The notes beneath the pieces are model-generated. The model was not told the DNA's origin and ran no database searches. It worked only from the letters and a program-made list of their open reading frames with translations. Shown here piece after piece: positions 27,727-37,889 of a DNA stretch of 64,000 nucleotides. A program made the translations under genes and the position numbers. Numbering within the stretch: the first letter of the stretch is position 1; each line of letters begins with the position of its first letter. The DNA lies in contig NZ_PIPK01000001.1 in assembly GCF_003987335.1 (NCBI RefSeq), forward strand, positions 434,001 through 498,000, written 5' to 3'. The stretch is from Aliidiomarina maris. Its GTDB lineage: Bacteria; Pseudomonadota; Gammaproteobacteria; Enterobacterales; Alteromonadaceae.

Positions 27727-28539
27727 TTAGAGATCAGAGTAGTGGCGTAAGAACTCGATGATATGTGGGTTAACTGCAGTCGGGTCTGTCAATGGTGCCA
27801 TATGCCCGCCTTTGACAGCTGCACTCGTAGCCTTGGGTAAGGTGTGTACCAAATGCTCCGCCACAGTTCGACTCGATAATGGCGACTGTGTGCCGTGTAA
27901 TATAAGCACCGGACAATCAACCACCGTGTAATCAGTCAACTGAGCGGGCTCGCCAATCAGTGCCGCAAAGTCTGCCTGTACTTTAGGTTGCTTAGCCACC
28001 ATGGCTTTTTGCACACGCGCTGGCAAAGCTTCAAAGTAGCCCGGGTGATTCCAGTAATTGACGAATTCAGCCGCAGCTTGGGCAACGGGCAAGTCGTCCA
28101 TTTTAGACGCGATAGCCAGAATTTCCTCACGGGCAGGGTCACCTTCAGGTAGCACATGGAAAGCAACAGGTTCGTACAAACAGACACTTGCAGGCGGGGT
28201 GCCTGCTTGCGCCATCAAGCGCGCCATACGTAAAGCGAGTGCACCACCATACGAATGACCAATTAAATGAATCGGCTGCGACTGCTCAGTTTGCACCGCT
28301 GACGGGTCGATTTGCACACCCTCAAGGAGCGGCAATAACGCCTCAATTTCGTCTGCTAAGCGAAAATCCGCAATAGCAGCTCCATTCGCGGCAAAGGTTT
28401 GCGCACCGTAACCAATTAAATCCGGTGCGTGAATAGTGACTGGCGCATCTGCTGCCTGCGCCAGCTCTGATAGTTGGGCAGTCAGCAGGCGCCATTGGGC
28501 GCCGCTACTTTGCGAGCTATGAAAGCAGAAAATATGCAT
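27727..28539 (-). CDS. Alpha/beta fold hydrolase
   Basis: Hydrolase of unknown substrate, 270 residues. Nucleophile elbow HLIGHSYGGALALRMA (Ser about residue 103); probable catalytic Asp near VLILHGTQSP; His in KGGHMAPLTDP. The N-terminal MHIFCFHSSQSSGAQW replaces the usual HG oxyanion motif with HSSQSSG. It resembles the family annotated as MhpC/BioH-like hydrolases, but nothing fixes a substrate. It ends a leftward series adk-MAPEG-hydrolase with only 6 nt before the MAPEG gene. The 27588-27726 gap shows no gene. Confidence 0.88.
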   Translation of the reverse strand: MHIFCFHSSQSSGAQWRLLTAQLSELAQAADAPVTIHAPDLIGYGAQTFAANGAAIADFRLADEIEALLPLLEGVQIDPSAVQTEQSQPIHLIGHSYGGALALRMARLMAQAGTPPASVCLYEPVAFHVLPEGDPAREEILAIASKMDDLPVAQAAAEFVNYWNHPGYFEALPARVQKAMVAKQPKVQADFAALIGEPAQLTDYTVVDCPVLILHGTQSPLSSRTVAEHLVHTLPKATSAAVKGGHMAPLTDPTAVNPHIIEFLRHYSDL

Positions 28540-28545
28540 ACGTGG

Positions 28546-29591
<1,046 letters not shown>

Positions 29592-29652
29592 TCAATGACT
29601 TTATAGTTGTAGTAGGAAAGGTTAACTGTAACAAACTTTACCTCTCAGGCCG

Positions 29653-29685
29653 AAAAGATACAAGGCTCGCATTGCGAGCCTTGTA
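29653..29685 (-). terminator. Terminator after htpG
   Basis: A 12-bp perfect stem (TACAAGGCTCGC / GCGAGCCTTGTA, 3-nt loop) followed on the minus strand by ATCTTTTC, 18 nt after the htpG stop. Confidence 0.75.
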
Positions 29686-29703
29686 CCATAGTCGTAGATA
29701 AAG

Positions 29704-31629
29704 TTAGCGGTTGGTTAAATCCAGCATCATCTGGTTTAACTTGCGCACGTAGCTGCCTGGGTCTTTCAGGCTGCCACGCTCCGCCAAAGTAGCCTGCTGG
29801 AGCAACAATTCAGCCCAGTCGGCGAAACGCTGCTCGTCCTGCTCTTCGGCAATGCGCTGGACCAAGGCATGCTCAGGATTCAGCTCAAAAATGTACTTGG
29901 TTTCAGGTACTTTTTGGCCCGCCGCTTCCATCAGCTTCGCCATCTGCGTGCTCATATCGTTCTCATCGGTCACAATACACGCTGGCGAATCGGTTAAACG
30001 ATGGGTTACACGAACGCTCTTGACCTGCTCACCAAGGGCCTTGGTGAAGCGCTCGACAGTCCCTTCAAATGCCTTCTCGGTTTCCTCATGGGCTTTCTTA
30101 GATGCTTCGTCGTCCATGTCACCTAAGTCTAAATCACCACGCGTGACCGACTGGAATGATTTCTCGTTGTAGTCATGCAAGTGGCTCATCAGCCATTCGT
30201 CAATGCGGTCTGACAACAACAAGACTTCAATCCCTTTCTTGCGGAAAATTTCCAGCGCCGGGTTATTCTTCGCCGCAGCATAGCTGTCCGCAACAATGTA
30301 GTAAATCTTGTCTTGGTTGTCGGCCATGCGCGCAATGTAGTCATCCAGGGATACACGTTGCTCAGCACTGTCGCCATGGCTAGACGCAAAGCGCAATAAC
30401 GAGGCGATTTTCTCAACGTTGCCTTGGTCTTCTGCAGGGCCTTCTTTCAGCACCTGGCCAAAGTTATCCCAAAACTGCGCATATTCCTCAGGCTCATTTT
30501 TAGCTAACTTAGACAACATGCTCAGCACCTTTTTCGTGCTTGCAGAGCGCATCGAACGGCTAATACGGTTATCTTGCAAAATCTCACGCGACACGTTCAA
30601 CGGCAAATCGTTGGAATCAATCAGACCTTTAACAAAGCGCAGGTAAGTCGGCATAAATTGCTCGGCATCGTCCATAATGAACACACGCTGCACGTATAAC
30701 TTAATGCCTTTTTGGCTATCGCGGTTCCAAAGGTCCCAAGGCGCGCGCTTCGGCACATACAATAAGCTGGTGTACTCGTGCTTACCTTCAACCTTGTTAT
30801 GGCTCCACAACAGCGGCTCATCAAAATCATGCGCTACTGTTTTGTAAAATTCCTTATACTCGTCGTCGCTAATCTCGCTCTTATCGCGTGTCCATAGCGC
30901 CTGACCTGAGTTAATGGTTTCCCACTCGCCTGGGGTTGCAGGTACAGTTTCACCATCTGGGCCTTCACTTTCAGGCGTCGGCTCTTTGTACATTTGCACC
31001 GGAATACTTAGGTGATCTGAATAGGTGTTGATAATCTGGCGCAGCTTCCATTCGTCAGCGAATTCTTTCGCTTCGTCTTTGAGGTGCAAAATAATATCCG
31101 TACCGCGTGCAGTTTTTTCAATATCTGCCACAGTAAATTCGCCGTCACCCGCGGATTTCCACTCAACGCCATGGGCTTTGTCTGCTCCAGCAGCACGGGT
31201 GCGCACGGTCACATTATCAGCAACAATAAATGCAGAGTAAAAGCCTACCCCGAACTGACCAATTAAGCGGGAATCTTTGGATTGATCACCAGATAACTGG
31301 CTAATAAATTCTTTCGTGCCTGATTTCGCGATGGTGCCTAAGTTAGTCATCACTTCGTCGCGCGTCATACCAATACCGTTATCGCTAATGGTAATCGTAT
31401 TGGCATCTTTGTTGACACTGACACGCACATGCAAGTCCGCGTCTGTTTCCAGTAGCGCATCGTTTTCTAAGGCTTTAAAACGCAGCTTATCAGCAGCGTC
31501 AGAGGCGTTAGATACTAACTCGCGTAAGAAAATTTCCTTATTGGAATACAAAGAATGGATCATCAGCTGAAGCAATTGCTTCACTTCGGTTTGAAAGCCA
31601 TGCTTTTCAGCCTGGGTGGTGTCAGACAT
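29704..31629 (-). CDS. htpG: Molecular chaperone HtpG (Hsp90)
   Basis: ATP-dependent cytosolic Hsp90 chaperone acting on late folding intermediates with DnaK. The 641 residues contain the N-terminal GHKL ATPase ([36 protein letters not shown]), the middle domain ([14 protein letters not shown]) and the C-terminal dimer domain; the start is ATG at 31629 with GGGAGAAT upstream. A clear heat-shock sigma-32 promoter lies 53 to 81 nt upstream (31682-31710). Confidence 0.98.
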   Translation of the reverse strand: MSDTTQAEKHGFQTEVKQLLQLMIHSLYSNKEIFLRELVSNASDAADKLRFKALENDALLETDADLHVRVSVNKDANTITISDNGIGMTRDEVMTNLGTIAKSGTKEFISQLSGDQSKDSRLIGQFGVGFYSAFIVADNVTVRTRAAGADKAHGVEWKSAGDGEFTVADIEKTARGTDIILHLKDEAKEFADEWKLRQIINTYSDHLSIPVQMYKEPTPESEGPDGETVPATPGEWETINSGQALWTRDKSEISDDEYKEFYKTVAHDFDEPLLWSHNKVEGKHEYTSLLYVPKRAPWDLWNRDSQKGIKLYVQRVFIMDDAEQFMPTYLRFVKGLIDSNDLPLNVSREILQDNRISRSMRSASTKKVLSMLSKLAKNEPEEYAQFWDNFGQVLKEGPAEDQGNVEKIASLLRFASSHGDSAEQRVSLDDYIARMADNQDKIYYIVADSYAAAKNNPALEIFRKKGIEVLLLSDRIDEWLMSHLHDYNEKSFQSVTRGDLDLGDMDDEASKKAHEETEKAFEGTVERFTKALGEQVKSVRVTHRLTDSPACIVTDENDMSTQMAKLMEAAGQKVPETKYIFELNPEHALVQRIAEEQDEQRFADWAELLLQQATLAERGSLKDPGSYVRKLNQMMLDLTNR

Positions 31630-31681
31630 TGGTATTCTCCCAATCCTTATCAGTTAAAACGCAAAATAAGTCACTCTCTGA

Positions 31682-31710
31682 TACATGGGGACTGAGGTGA
31701 CGAATTCAAG
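31682..31710 (-). promoter_or_regulatory. Sigma-32 (heat-shock) promoter of htpG
   Basis: On the minus strand, CTTGAA (31710-31705), 14 nt, then CCCCATGTA (31690-31682). This fits the sigma-32 consensus CTTGAA-N(13-15)-CCCCATNT with no mismatch in the listed positions. It is placed correctly ahead of htpG. Confidence 0.88.
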
Positions 31711-31735
31711 ACAAAAATTGGGATTAAATGCAGGG

Positions 31736-32335
31736 TTAGAAGCTTTTGCGCCCATTAAAGGCGTGACTTAAGGTGGTGTGGTCGACGTATTCTAGTTCAC
31801 CACCAACTGGCACACCGTGAGCAATGCGTGACGCATTGACACCATGCTTGCGCGCCAGGTCGCCAATGTAGTGCGCCGTGGCATCGCCTTCAACCGTTGG
31901 GTTGGTGGCGAGGATCACTTCATTAATCTCGCCTGCGCCAAAGCGTGCTTCAAGTAAATCTAAGCCAATCTCACGCGGGCCAATGCCATCTAGGGGCGAT
32001 AAGTGGCCGAGCAGAACAAAGTACTGGCCATTAAATTGTGAGGTTTGTTCAACCGCAATGACATCTGCGGGTGACTCGACGATACACAACAGCCCGCTTG
32101 CGGCGCGTGAGTCGTCGCTGCAAATATGACAACGTGTCCCTTCGGTCAGAGTTCGACAGGTATCGCAGCGGCCGACAACGGCCACTGCGTGGGCCAATGC
32201 TTCTGCTAACCCAGTCGCACCGTCACGTTGGCGCTCCAGCAATTGAAATGCCATACGCTGTGCCGACTTCTGACCAACACCGGGCAATATTTTCAATGCG
32301 CGAATCAAACTCGCGATGGCCGGACTGAATTGCAT
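31736..32335 (-). CDS. recR: Recombination mediator RecR
   Basis: Works with RecF and RecO to load RecA at single-strand gaps. The 199 residues show a helix-hairpin-helix ([18 protein letters not shown]), a zinc finger ([16 protein letters not shown]), and a TOPRIM domain starting [16 protein letters not shown], with [13 protein letters not shown] near the end. Order ybaB-recR is conserved; the gap to ybaB is 52 nt. Confidence 0.98.
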   Translation of the reverse strand: MQFSPAIASLIRALKILPGVGQKSAQRMAFQLLERQRDGATGLAEALAHAVAVVGRCDTCRTLTEGTRCHICSDDSRAASGLLCIVESPADVIAVEQTSQFNGQYFVLLGHLSPLDGIGPREIGLDLLEARFGAGEINEVILATNPTVEGDATAHYIGDLARKHGVNASRIAHGVPVGGELEYVDHTTLSHAFNGRKSF

Positions 32336-32387
32336 ACTTTGACTACCTTATTCACATCGCTATCAAACTAGTCTGCTGACGCAGCGT

Positions 32388-32720
32388 TTAGAAAGGTAGT
32401 TTCATACCTGGTGGTAAGCCCATACCGCCAGCTAAGCCAGCCATATGCTCTTTATTGGCTTCTTCAACGCGACGTACGGCGTCATTCGTGGCCGCTGCAA
32501 TTAAGTCTTCCAGCATTTCCTGCTCTTCTGCGTCGCCGAGTAAGCTTGGGTCGATAGCCACGCGCTTAACATTGTGGTTGCCATACATGGTGACTTTCAC
32601 CATACCTGCACCGGCTTCACCGACGACTTCCATTCTTGCCAGCTCTTCTTGCATCTTCTGCATTTTTTCCTGCATCTGCTGAGCTTGCTTCATCATGTTG
32701 CCCATACCGCCTTTAAACAT
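32388..32720 (-). CDS. ybaB: YbaB/EbfC nucleoid-associated protein
   Basis: Small DNA-binding protein, 110 residues, of the YbaB/EbfC family. N-terminal Met/Gln-rich helix ([18 protein letters not shown]), core [27 protein letters not shown] (split here for description) and a flexible Gly/Met tail. It lies between dnaX and recR, the usual order, about 100 nt after dnaX. Confidence 0.97.
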   Translation of the reverse strand: MFKGGMGNMMKQAQQMQEKMQKMQEELARMEVVGEAGAGMVKVTMYGNHNVKRVAIDPSLLGDAEEQEMLEDLIAAATNDAVRRVEEANKEHMAGLAGGMGLPPGMKLPF

Positions 32721-32822
32721 GCGTAATCTCTCTCTTTAAATAAGTGAATGCTTTCAATGATGTTCAAATTGAAGATAATTATACAGCCCGAGGCCAACTT
32801 TGACCATGCTCAAGGTCGCAGC

Positions 32823-34892
32823 CTAATTGATTTTCACACTCGACTCGTCAAGGGTGGCATCAAAACGCTGCACTAAATGTTGAATCACCGGATGCGTTTT
32901 GACCCGTTGCATCGCATGCTCTGCACGATAGTGATCAATCGCTTGCTGAATCATATACGGCGTGTGCTGCACCTCAGCGAAACTAATCTCCAAAGCCGCG
33001 TCACCAATCAACTGGCGCACTAACGCTTCAATACTTTGCAAAGCTTGCGGGGTACACATTACCTGCTGGCCTTGGTCTATCACCAACTGATACCCCTCGC
33101 CTTCGCGGCGCATACGTGAATTCAATAACACCTGACGCAGACGCCCGCTGGCTTGCATGTTATCGATAGAAGCGCTCCAACTATCGACTTCAGCTGCACT
33201 GCGGGTGTCAGGTGTTAGGGGTGCTTTTTTTTTTGCTAGCAAGGCCTCTCGGGTCGCTAAAATACGCTCTAAATCGGTACTGGCTGCCGGCGGCGTCTGC
33301 TGCTGCGACGCTGGCTGCGGCTGAGACCGTTGTGGCAGGGGTTCTGGTTGCGCGCGTTCCGGCTGAGCCAGTTCCTGTGCATGCGCTTGTGGCATCTGAC
33401 TTGCTGCCTGTTGCATAATCGAATCTTGCTCTTGGGCAAGCGCCTGCATATCTTCAGGACTGATATAATCATCGTCCTCGTCGTACTCCGGGTAGAAGTC
33501 AACGTTCGGTTCAGGTTTTGTCTGCGGTTGGCTTTGAGCTTGGGTTGCCACTTCGGGCTCGGTGCTTGAAGCTTGTTGTTGTTGCTGCGGCTGCTCGGGC
33601 TGCTGCACTGCTTCTTCAACTAATTTGGCAGGCTCGACCTTGTCTGTGCTTTCAGCTTGCGCAGGCGCCTCAGGCTTAGAATGAACAGCTTGCGATGGCG
33701 CTGTCTCGGCTTGATTGCTTGGCTGCGCAGGATTCGCTTGCTCTACATCAACACGGGCTTGGGCGTCTTCCAACGCACTGGTAACCTGATCCTGCGGTTG
33801 AAACGCCAGCATCCGCAACAACGTCATCTCAACTGCCGTGTAGGCATCAATGCCGTGAGGCAATTCACGACGCCCTTCCAGCACCATGCGATAGAGCACT
33901 TGCACATACTCAGGCATGATTTGCACGGCTAACGACTGCAATTGCGGCATATCTTTAAAAATATCCGTATCCGCAAAGGCTTCGCTGACTTGTAACAATG
34001 CGATTTGGTGCAGCGCATTTTGTAGTTCCGGCAGCACCACGCTAATGTCCGACACTTTGTCCTGCATGTCGCGCAACGCCTGCAACGTACCAGCAGCGTC
34101 CGCATTCACAATCAATTGCAGCAGCCCCAGCACTTGGCGGCCTTCAATATGACCCAGCATATCGCGCACTGAATCCAGGCCTACCTGCTGATTACCTTGA
34201 GCAATGGCTTGGTCAGTTAAGCTTAAGGCGTCGCGCATACTGCCGCGCGCCGCACGCGCCAGCAATGTCAGCGCCGCAGGTTCAAACGGCAGACTTTCAG
34301 CGCTTAAAATATGGGCCAGTTGCTGACTAATTTCTTCGCGCGTTAACGCACGTAAATGAAACTGCAAACAACGCGACAACACGGTAACGGGTAATTTTTC
34401 AGGATCAGTCGTCGCGAGTAAGAATTTGACGTGTTCTGGGGGCTCTTCAAGGGTCTTTAACAGCGCGTTGAATGAATGACGTGACAGCATGTGAACTTCG
34501 TCAATCAGGTAAACTTTATAGCGACCACGGGTCGGACGATACTGTACGTTGTCCAGCAGTTCGCGGGTGTCCTCAACCTTGGTACGTGATGCCGCATCAA
34601 TTTCCAGCAAGTCGACATAGCGCCCTTGGTCAATTTCCAAGCACGTGTCGCATTGCCCGCAAGGCGTCGCGCTGATACCTTGCTCGCAATTCAGGCTTTT
34701 GGCCAAGATTCGCGCAATCGTGGTTTTTCCCACGCCGCGCGTTCCGGTTAACAGATAGGCATGATGCAAACGCTGATGGGTTAAGGCATTGGACAGAGCC
34801 TGCAACACATGCTGCTGACCCACCACTTGAGCAAACGTCTGAGGTCGCCACTTACGCGCTAATACCTGATATTCACCCGTGCTTGTTGCCAT
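32823..34892 (-). CDS. dnaX: DNA polymerase III subunit tau (and probable gamma by slippage)
   Basis: Clamp-loader ATPase. From the ATG at 34892 (GAGGA 6 nt before) it has 689 residues. Walker A TGTRGVGKTTIA, zinc module (CEQGISATPCGQCDTC), Walker B IDEVHML and the SRC motif (LSRCLQF) are in domains I-II; domain III runs to about 365. A low-complexity Gln/Pro/Glu/Ala linker (about 375-550) follows, then a C-terminal domain V for polymerase alpha. Ten A in a row (33225-33234, minus strand) encode Lys554-556. A -1 slip there adds Ser-Thr-Pro-Asn-Thr and stops at TGA, giving a gamma-like protein of about 561 residues. GAGAGG lies 10 nt before the run, as in the E. coli frameshift site. Confidence 0.96.
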   Translation of the reverse strand: MATSTGEYQVLARKWRPQTFAQVVGQQHVLQALSNALTHQRLHHAYLLTGTRGVGKTTIARILAKSLNCEQGISATPCGQCDTCLEIDQGRYVDLLEIDAASRTKVEDTRELLDNVQYRPTRGRYKVYLIDEVHMLSRHSFNALLKTLEEPPEHVKFLLATTDPEKLPVTVLSRCLQFHLRALTREEISQQLAHILSAESLPFEPAALTLLARAARGSMRDALSLTDQAIAQGNQQVGLDSVRDMLGHIEGRQVLGLLQLIVNADAAGTLQALRDMQDKVSDISVVLPELQNALHQIALLQVSEAFADTDIFKDMPQLQSLAVQIMPEYVQVLYRMVLEGRRELPHGIDAYTAVEMTLLRMLAFQPQDQVTSALEDAQARVDVEQANPAQPSNQAETAPSQAVHSKPEAPAQAESTDKVEPAKLVEEAVQQPEQPQQQQQASSTEPEVATQAQSQPQTKPEPNVDFYPEYDEDDDYISPEDMQALAQEQDSIMQQAASQMPQAHAQELAQPERAQPEPLPQRSQPQPASQQQTPPAASTDLERILATREALLAKKKAPLTPDTRSAAEVDSWSASIDNMQASGRLRQVLLNSRMRREGEGYQLVIDQGQQVMCTPQALQSIEALVRQLIGDAALEISFAEVQHTPYMIQQAIDHYRAEHAMQRVKTHPVIQHLVQRFDATLDESSVKIN

Positions 34893-34962
34893 GCGATTCC
34901 TCAAACCCTATAAAAATAATACCGACCAATATGGCGTCAACTAACCTAGGCCAATGACAGAC

Positions 34963-35505
34963 TTAATCGTACGCGCAAATGGCATAGCATGGAACACCTG
35001 ATTGTTCGATTCTTTCACGCCCGGGTAAACTTTTCAGTTCGATTAAAAATGCCGCTTCAACCACGGTCGCACCACTATGAGCCACTAAATCGGCTGCTGC
35101 ACGCATGGTACCGCCGGTCGCCAGTAAATCATCAATCAATAGCACGCGATCATTGCGATTCAACGCATCTTGATGCAGCTCCAGGGTGTCGTTGCCATAC
35201 TCTAAACTATAAGACTGCGAATGCACCGCCCGCGGTAATTTGCCTTTTTTGCGCACTAAAGTCATGCCGCAACCTAAGCGATCGGCCAAGGCCGCCGCGA
35301 ATATAAACCCGCGTGCTTCAATACCCGCAATTTGGGTCAGCCCTTGGTCTTGATAGCGCTCGGTCATCACATCCAAAATCAAGCGTAACGCTTTGGCGTC
35401 GGCCAAGGTACTGGTGATATCGCGAAATACAATCCCCGGTTTCGGGTAATCTTGAATGCTGGTAACGGTGGAACGAATATAGGCAAGTTGCTGTTCAACA
35501 GACAT
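34963..35505 (-). CDS. apt: Adenine phosphoribosyltransferase
   Basis: Purine salvage: adenine plus PRPP to AMP. 180 residues from the ATG at 35505, chosen for AAGGTG 4 nt upstream; an in-frame start at 35523 lacks support. The PRPP loop is VLLIDDLLATGGTMRAA; IAGIEARGFIFAAALA and FRDITSTLAD are the adenine-side motifs. It is the first gene of the apt-dnaX-ybaB-recR series, with a 70-nt gap to dnaX. Confidence 0.97.
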   Translation of the reverse strand: MSVEQQLAYIRSTVTSIQDYPKPGIVFRDITSTLADAKALRLILDVMTERYQDQGLTQIAGIEARGFIFAAALADRLGCGMTLVRKKGKLPRAVHSQSYSLEYGNDTLELHQDALNRNDRVLLIDDLLATGGTMRAAADLVAHSGATVVEAAFLIELKSLPGRERIEQSGVPCYAICAYD

Positions 35506-35569
35506 AGCACACCTTGGAATCACAGGGAGGGTTGCACGGGCGTGCTATCAGCACACCCGCAGCACGAAT

Positions 35570-35947
35570 CTAAGCAACGTGGCGTGGTGCCAAACGCTGA
35601 ATTTCAGTTAACAGCATGTGCTGTTCAACGGGCTTCGCCAACACAGCATCCGCCCCTAATTTGACCGCTTTATCCGCAATTTGACGCGGATCATCGGTAG
35701 TCATGAACAATAGTGGTGTTTGTTCGTAGCCTTTTACATCGCGTAAATTTTTCAGCAATGTCAGGCCATCCATCAACGGCATTTTATGGTCGATTAACAC
35801 CACGTCATACAATGATTTTTTAGCTTGGTTTAACCCACCTAAGCCGTCTTTGGCACGGGTCACCTCGAAAGGCGTTTCGGCTAGGATAGAAAGAATCTGC
35901 TGTGCAGTGCGGTCTTTGTCTTCGACCAACAGAAGTTGAAGGGTCAT
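35570..35947 (-). CDS. Single-domain response regulator (CheY-like)
   Basis: A free receiver domain of 125 residues with no output domain. The acidic pair is in LLVEDKD, the phospho-acceptor Asp in DVVLIDHKMPLMDG (about residue 53), Thr in LLFMTTDD and Lys in AVLAKPVEQ. It ends with a short tail after alpha-5. No kinase, phosphotransferase or chemotaxis gene is adjacent, so its partner is unknown; the orphan kinase at 14.9 kb is one candidate, without direct evidence. It is about 105 nt downstream of the TPR-oxygenase gene, same strand. Confidence 0.9.
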   Translation of the reverse strand: MTLQLLLVEDKDRTAQQILSILAETPFEVTRAKDGLGGLNQAKKSLYDVVLIDHKMPLMDGLTLLKNLRDVKGYEQTPLLFMTTDDPRQIADKAVKLGADAVLAKPVEQHMLLTEIQRLAPRHVA

Positions 35948-36053
35948 GCATAACCTCAGTCTAAAAATTCGACGCAGATCTTACAAGATCAGAGCAGCAC
36001 ATGAAAGACAAATTCAGCTTGTACGATCAGCTTTCTCAGCCTAAGCAGGAACC

Positions 36054-37472
36054 CTAAGCAGGAACAATGTCCAGTGCGACACTCAAGCGCGGCTGGCTCG
36101 CAGAAAAAGGCGCGGTGCCATGCCACATGTAAGACGGAAACAACACTAAATGTCCAACTTCGGGTTTGACCCAATGTTCAACCTCTAGTTCCGGTTCGGT
36201 TGGCATCATCGGCTCACCCAGCTTTAACCAGCCAGACTTAGTATCTGCGTCATCCACGCCATCCGGTAATTGAATATAGCAGGCAGATGAAATCCAGCCA
36301 TGCGGATGAACGTGATTTTCGTGGAATCCGCCCGATTGCAGCCATACCGACCAAATACCATCGATTGCCCACTGCCCGGTATTGCGCCGCCGAAGTGGGT
36401 GCTCACCCTGCCCGACTTGCGCCAGATGCCGCGCAATCGGCCCCGCAATCGCTTGCTCAAACGCATTAATCACAGGTTGGTTATAACTTAAGATGTCCGG
36501 CAATTGACTTCCACTGCGTACCGACTGTCCAAACGGATGGGTCTTAAACGGGTGCAGCGATTTTAATGCACCAGCTAAATCATCGATATATGCCGCCAAA
36601 CTCGACCAGCCAGACGGCACATCGAGCTCAGTTCTAGTCACTAAGGTGTCGTAATCGTACAGTGCGCGGTAGGCATCCAGGTGCTGCTGTTGACCATGTT
36701 GCAGGTACAACAAACGCAGCGCAGTCGCTTGGCACGCTATGGCTTGCTGACTTAAAGGGTCAATCGCACTGGCTCGATTAGCCGCCTGCAACGCTTGTTC
36801 AGCTTCACCTGTGGCTGCATATGCGTAGCTGGCAGTAATAAGTGATTGTAAGGTGTCAGGGTAATGTGCAAGCAAGGACTGAGTGAACACTCGGGCACGC
36901 GAAGCATCGTGCAACTGGATACTATTAAAAATCGCCGCTTCCAGTAGCGGCCCTGCGCTAGGCCATTGCTCAACTGCACGCTGTAGAATAATTTGAGCGG
37001 CGGATAAATCCCCCGCATACTCATAAACTTGCGCTCTCAGCAACAGTAATGGAGGGAGCAATTGACGTTTTAAAGCAGTATCGATATGCTGCATGGTGGA
37101 GCCAATATCAGCGGTTAACATCCAAGTTAACTGCGCCCATTCCCGTTGTGCATCAAAGTTGTCAGGCTGCAAGTGTATTGCATTCAAATAAGCATCTGCA
37201 GCAGCCTGATAGTGCTGCAATCCCATTAGCGAACGCGCTAACACCAACCATGTTTGTGGCGCTTTAGAGCCCTTTTTTAATGCCATACGCGCATGACTTT
37301 GTGCAGCATCAAACCGCTTCATATCGCCATACATAGACGCTAAGTTGTGTTCCGCAACATAACTTTGAGGAAATTGCTGTTGCGCTTGAGTGTACAACTG
37401 CAACGCAACTTCATATTGACGTGATTGCTTGGCACGCTGCGCCATTTGCGTTAGCCGGGTGAGCGTATCCAT
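36054..37472 (-). CDS. TPR protein with C-terminal 2OG-Fe(II) oxygenase-like domain
   Basis: 472 residues. The first about 280 form tetratricopeptide-type helical repeats (QYEVALQLYTQAQQQFPQSY, HYQAAADAYLNAIHLQPDNF, EQALQAANRASAIDPLSQQA). The last about 190 look like the 'putative 2OG-Fe(II) oxygenase' family (PF13759-like): iron ligands are probably in HENHVHPHGW and the later WHGTAPF, with the oxoglutarate Arg in QPRLSVALDI. Substrate is unknown; a protein substrate held by the repeats is an inference. A 41-residue membrane protein gene ends 12 nt upstream, and a lone receiver gene lies downstream. Confidence 0.85.
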   Translation of the reverse strand: MDTLTRLTQMAQRAKQSRQYEVALQLYTQAQQQFPQSYVAEHNLASMYGDMKRFDAAQSHARMALKKGSKAPQTWLVLARSLMGLQHYQAAADAYLNAIHLQPDNFDAQREWAQLTWMLTADIGSTMQHIDTALKRQLLPPLLLLRAQVYEYAGDLSAAQIILQRAVEQWPSAGPLLEAAIFNSIQLHDASRARVFTQSLLAHYPDTLQSLITASYAYAATGEAEQALQAANRASAIDPLSQQAIACQATALRLLYLQHGQQQHLDAYRALYDYDTLVTRTELDVPSGWSSLAAYIDDLAGALKSLHPFKTHPFGQSVRSGSQLPDILSYNQPVINAFEQAIAGPIARHLAQVGQGEHPLRRRNTGQWAIDGIWSVWLQSGGFHENHVHPHGWISSACYIQLPDGVDDADTKSGWLKLGEPMMPTEPELEVEHWVKPEVGHLVLFPSYMWHGTAPFSASQPRLSVALDIVPA

Positions 37473-37484
37473 TTTAAAACTAAC

Positions 37485-37610
37485 TTACTTGCTAAAGAAC
37501 TGAATGACAGCTAACACAACGGGTAGTAACGCGATTCCTACAAAAGCTAAGGCCCCTAATAAAAGGTGCCAGTTCGTGCTTTCCTCACGAAAGTTCTGAT
37601 TATCAGCCAT
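37485..37610 (-). CDS. Putative small single-span membrane protein (41 residues)
   Basis: Reading frame MADNQNFREESTNWHLLLGA continuing to residue 41, with a polar N-terminus of about 14 residues, one hydrophobic segment (about 16-38, rich in L, A, V, I, F) and a final Ser-Lys. The ATG at 37610 has GGAG 9 nt upstream. The stop is 12 nt before the TPR-oxygenase start, so the two are probably one transcript. I do not recognise the protein. Its short length makes chance possible, but the ribosome site, clean helix and spacing support a real gene. Confidence 0.6.
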   Translation of the reverse strand: MADNQNFREESTNWHLLLGALAFVGIALLPVVLAVIQFFSK

Positions 37611-37889
37611 GGTCTAACTCCAACAACAATTAATATAATTGTCGGTATGTTACTGCAAAGCTCTGTAAACTAAAAGTAGGACGGTTGCGGCGAGTTGATT
37701 CAAATCAACCGAACTGACAGCTCGTTTATACTGTAGTGCTATTCAGCAGCGAGACTCAGTGGAGGCGGGCCCACCTCCCGAAGGGTAAAGCTGCCGCCAC
37801 TGCTACTGATGTTGCTTTAGCACATGTTAATGCATGGATTCAGAGGCATGGTGAACGCCATTCTCCATGTGTACCATCTCGGCCAAATA

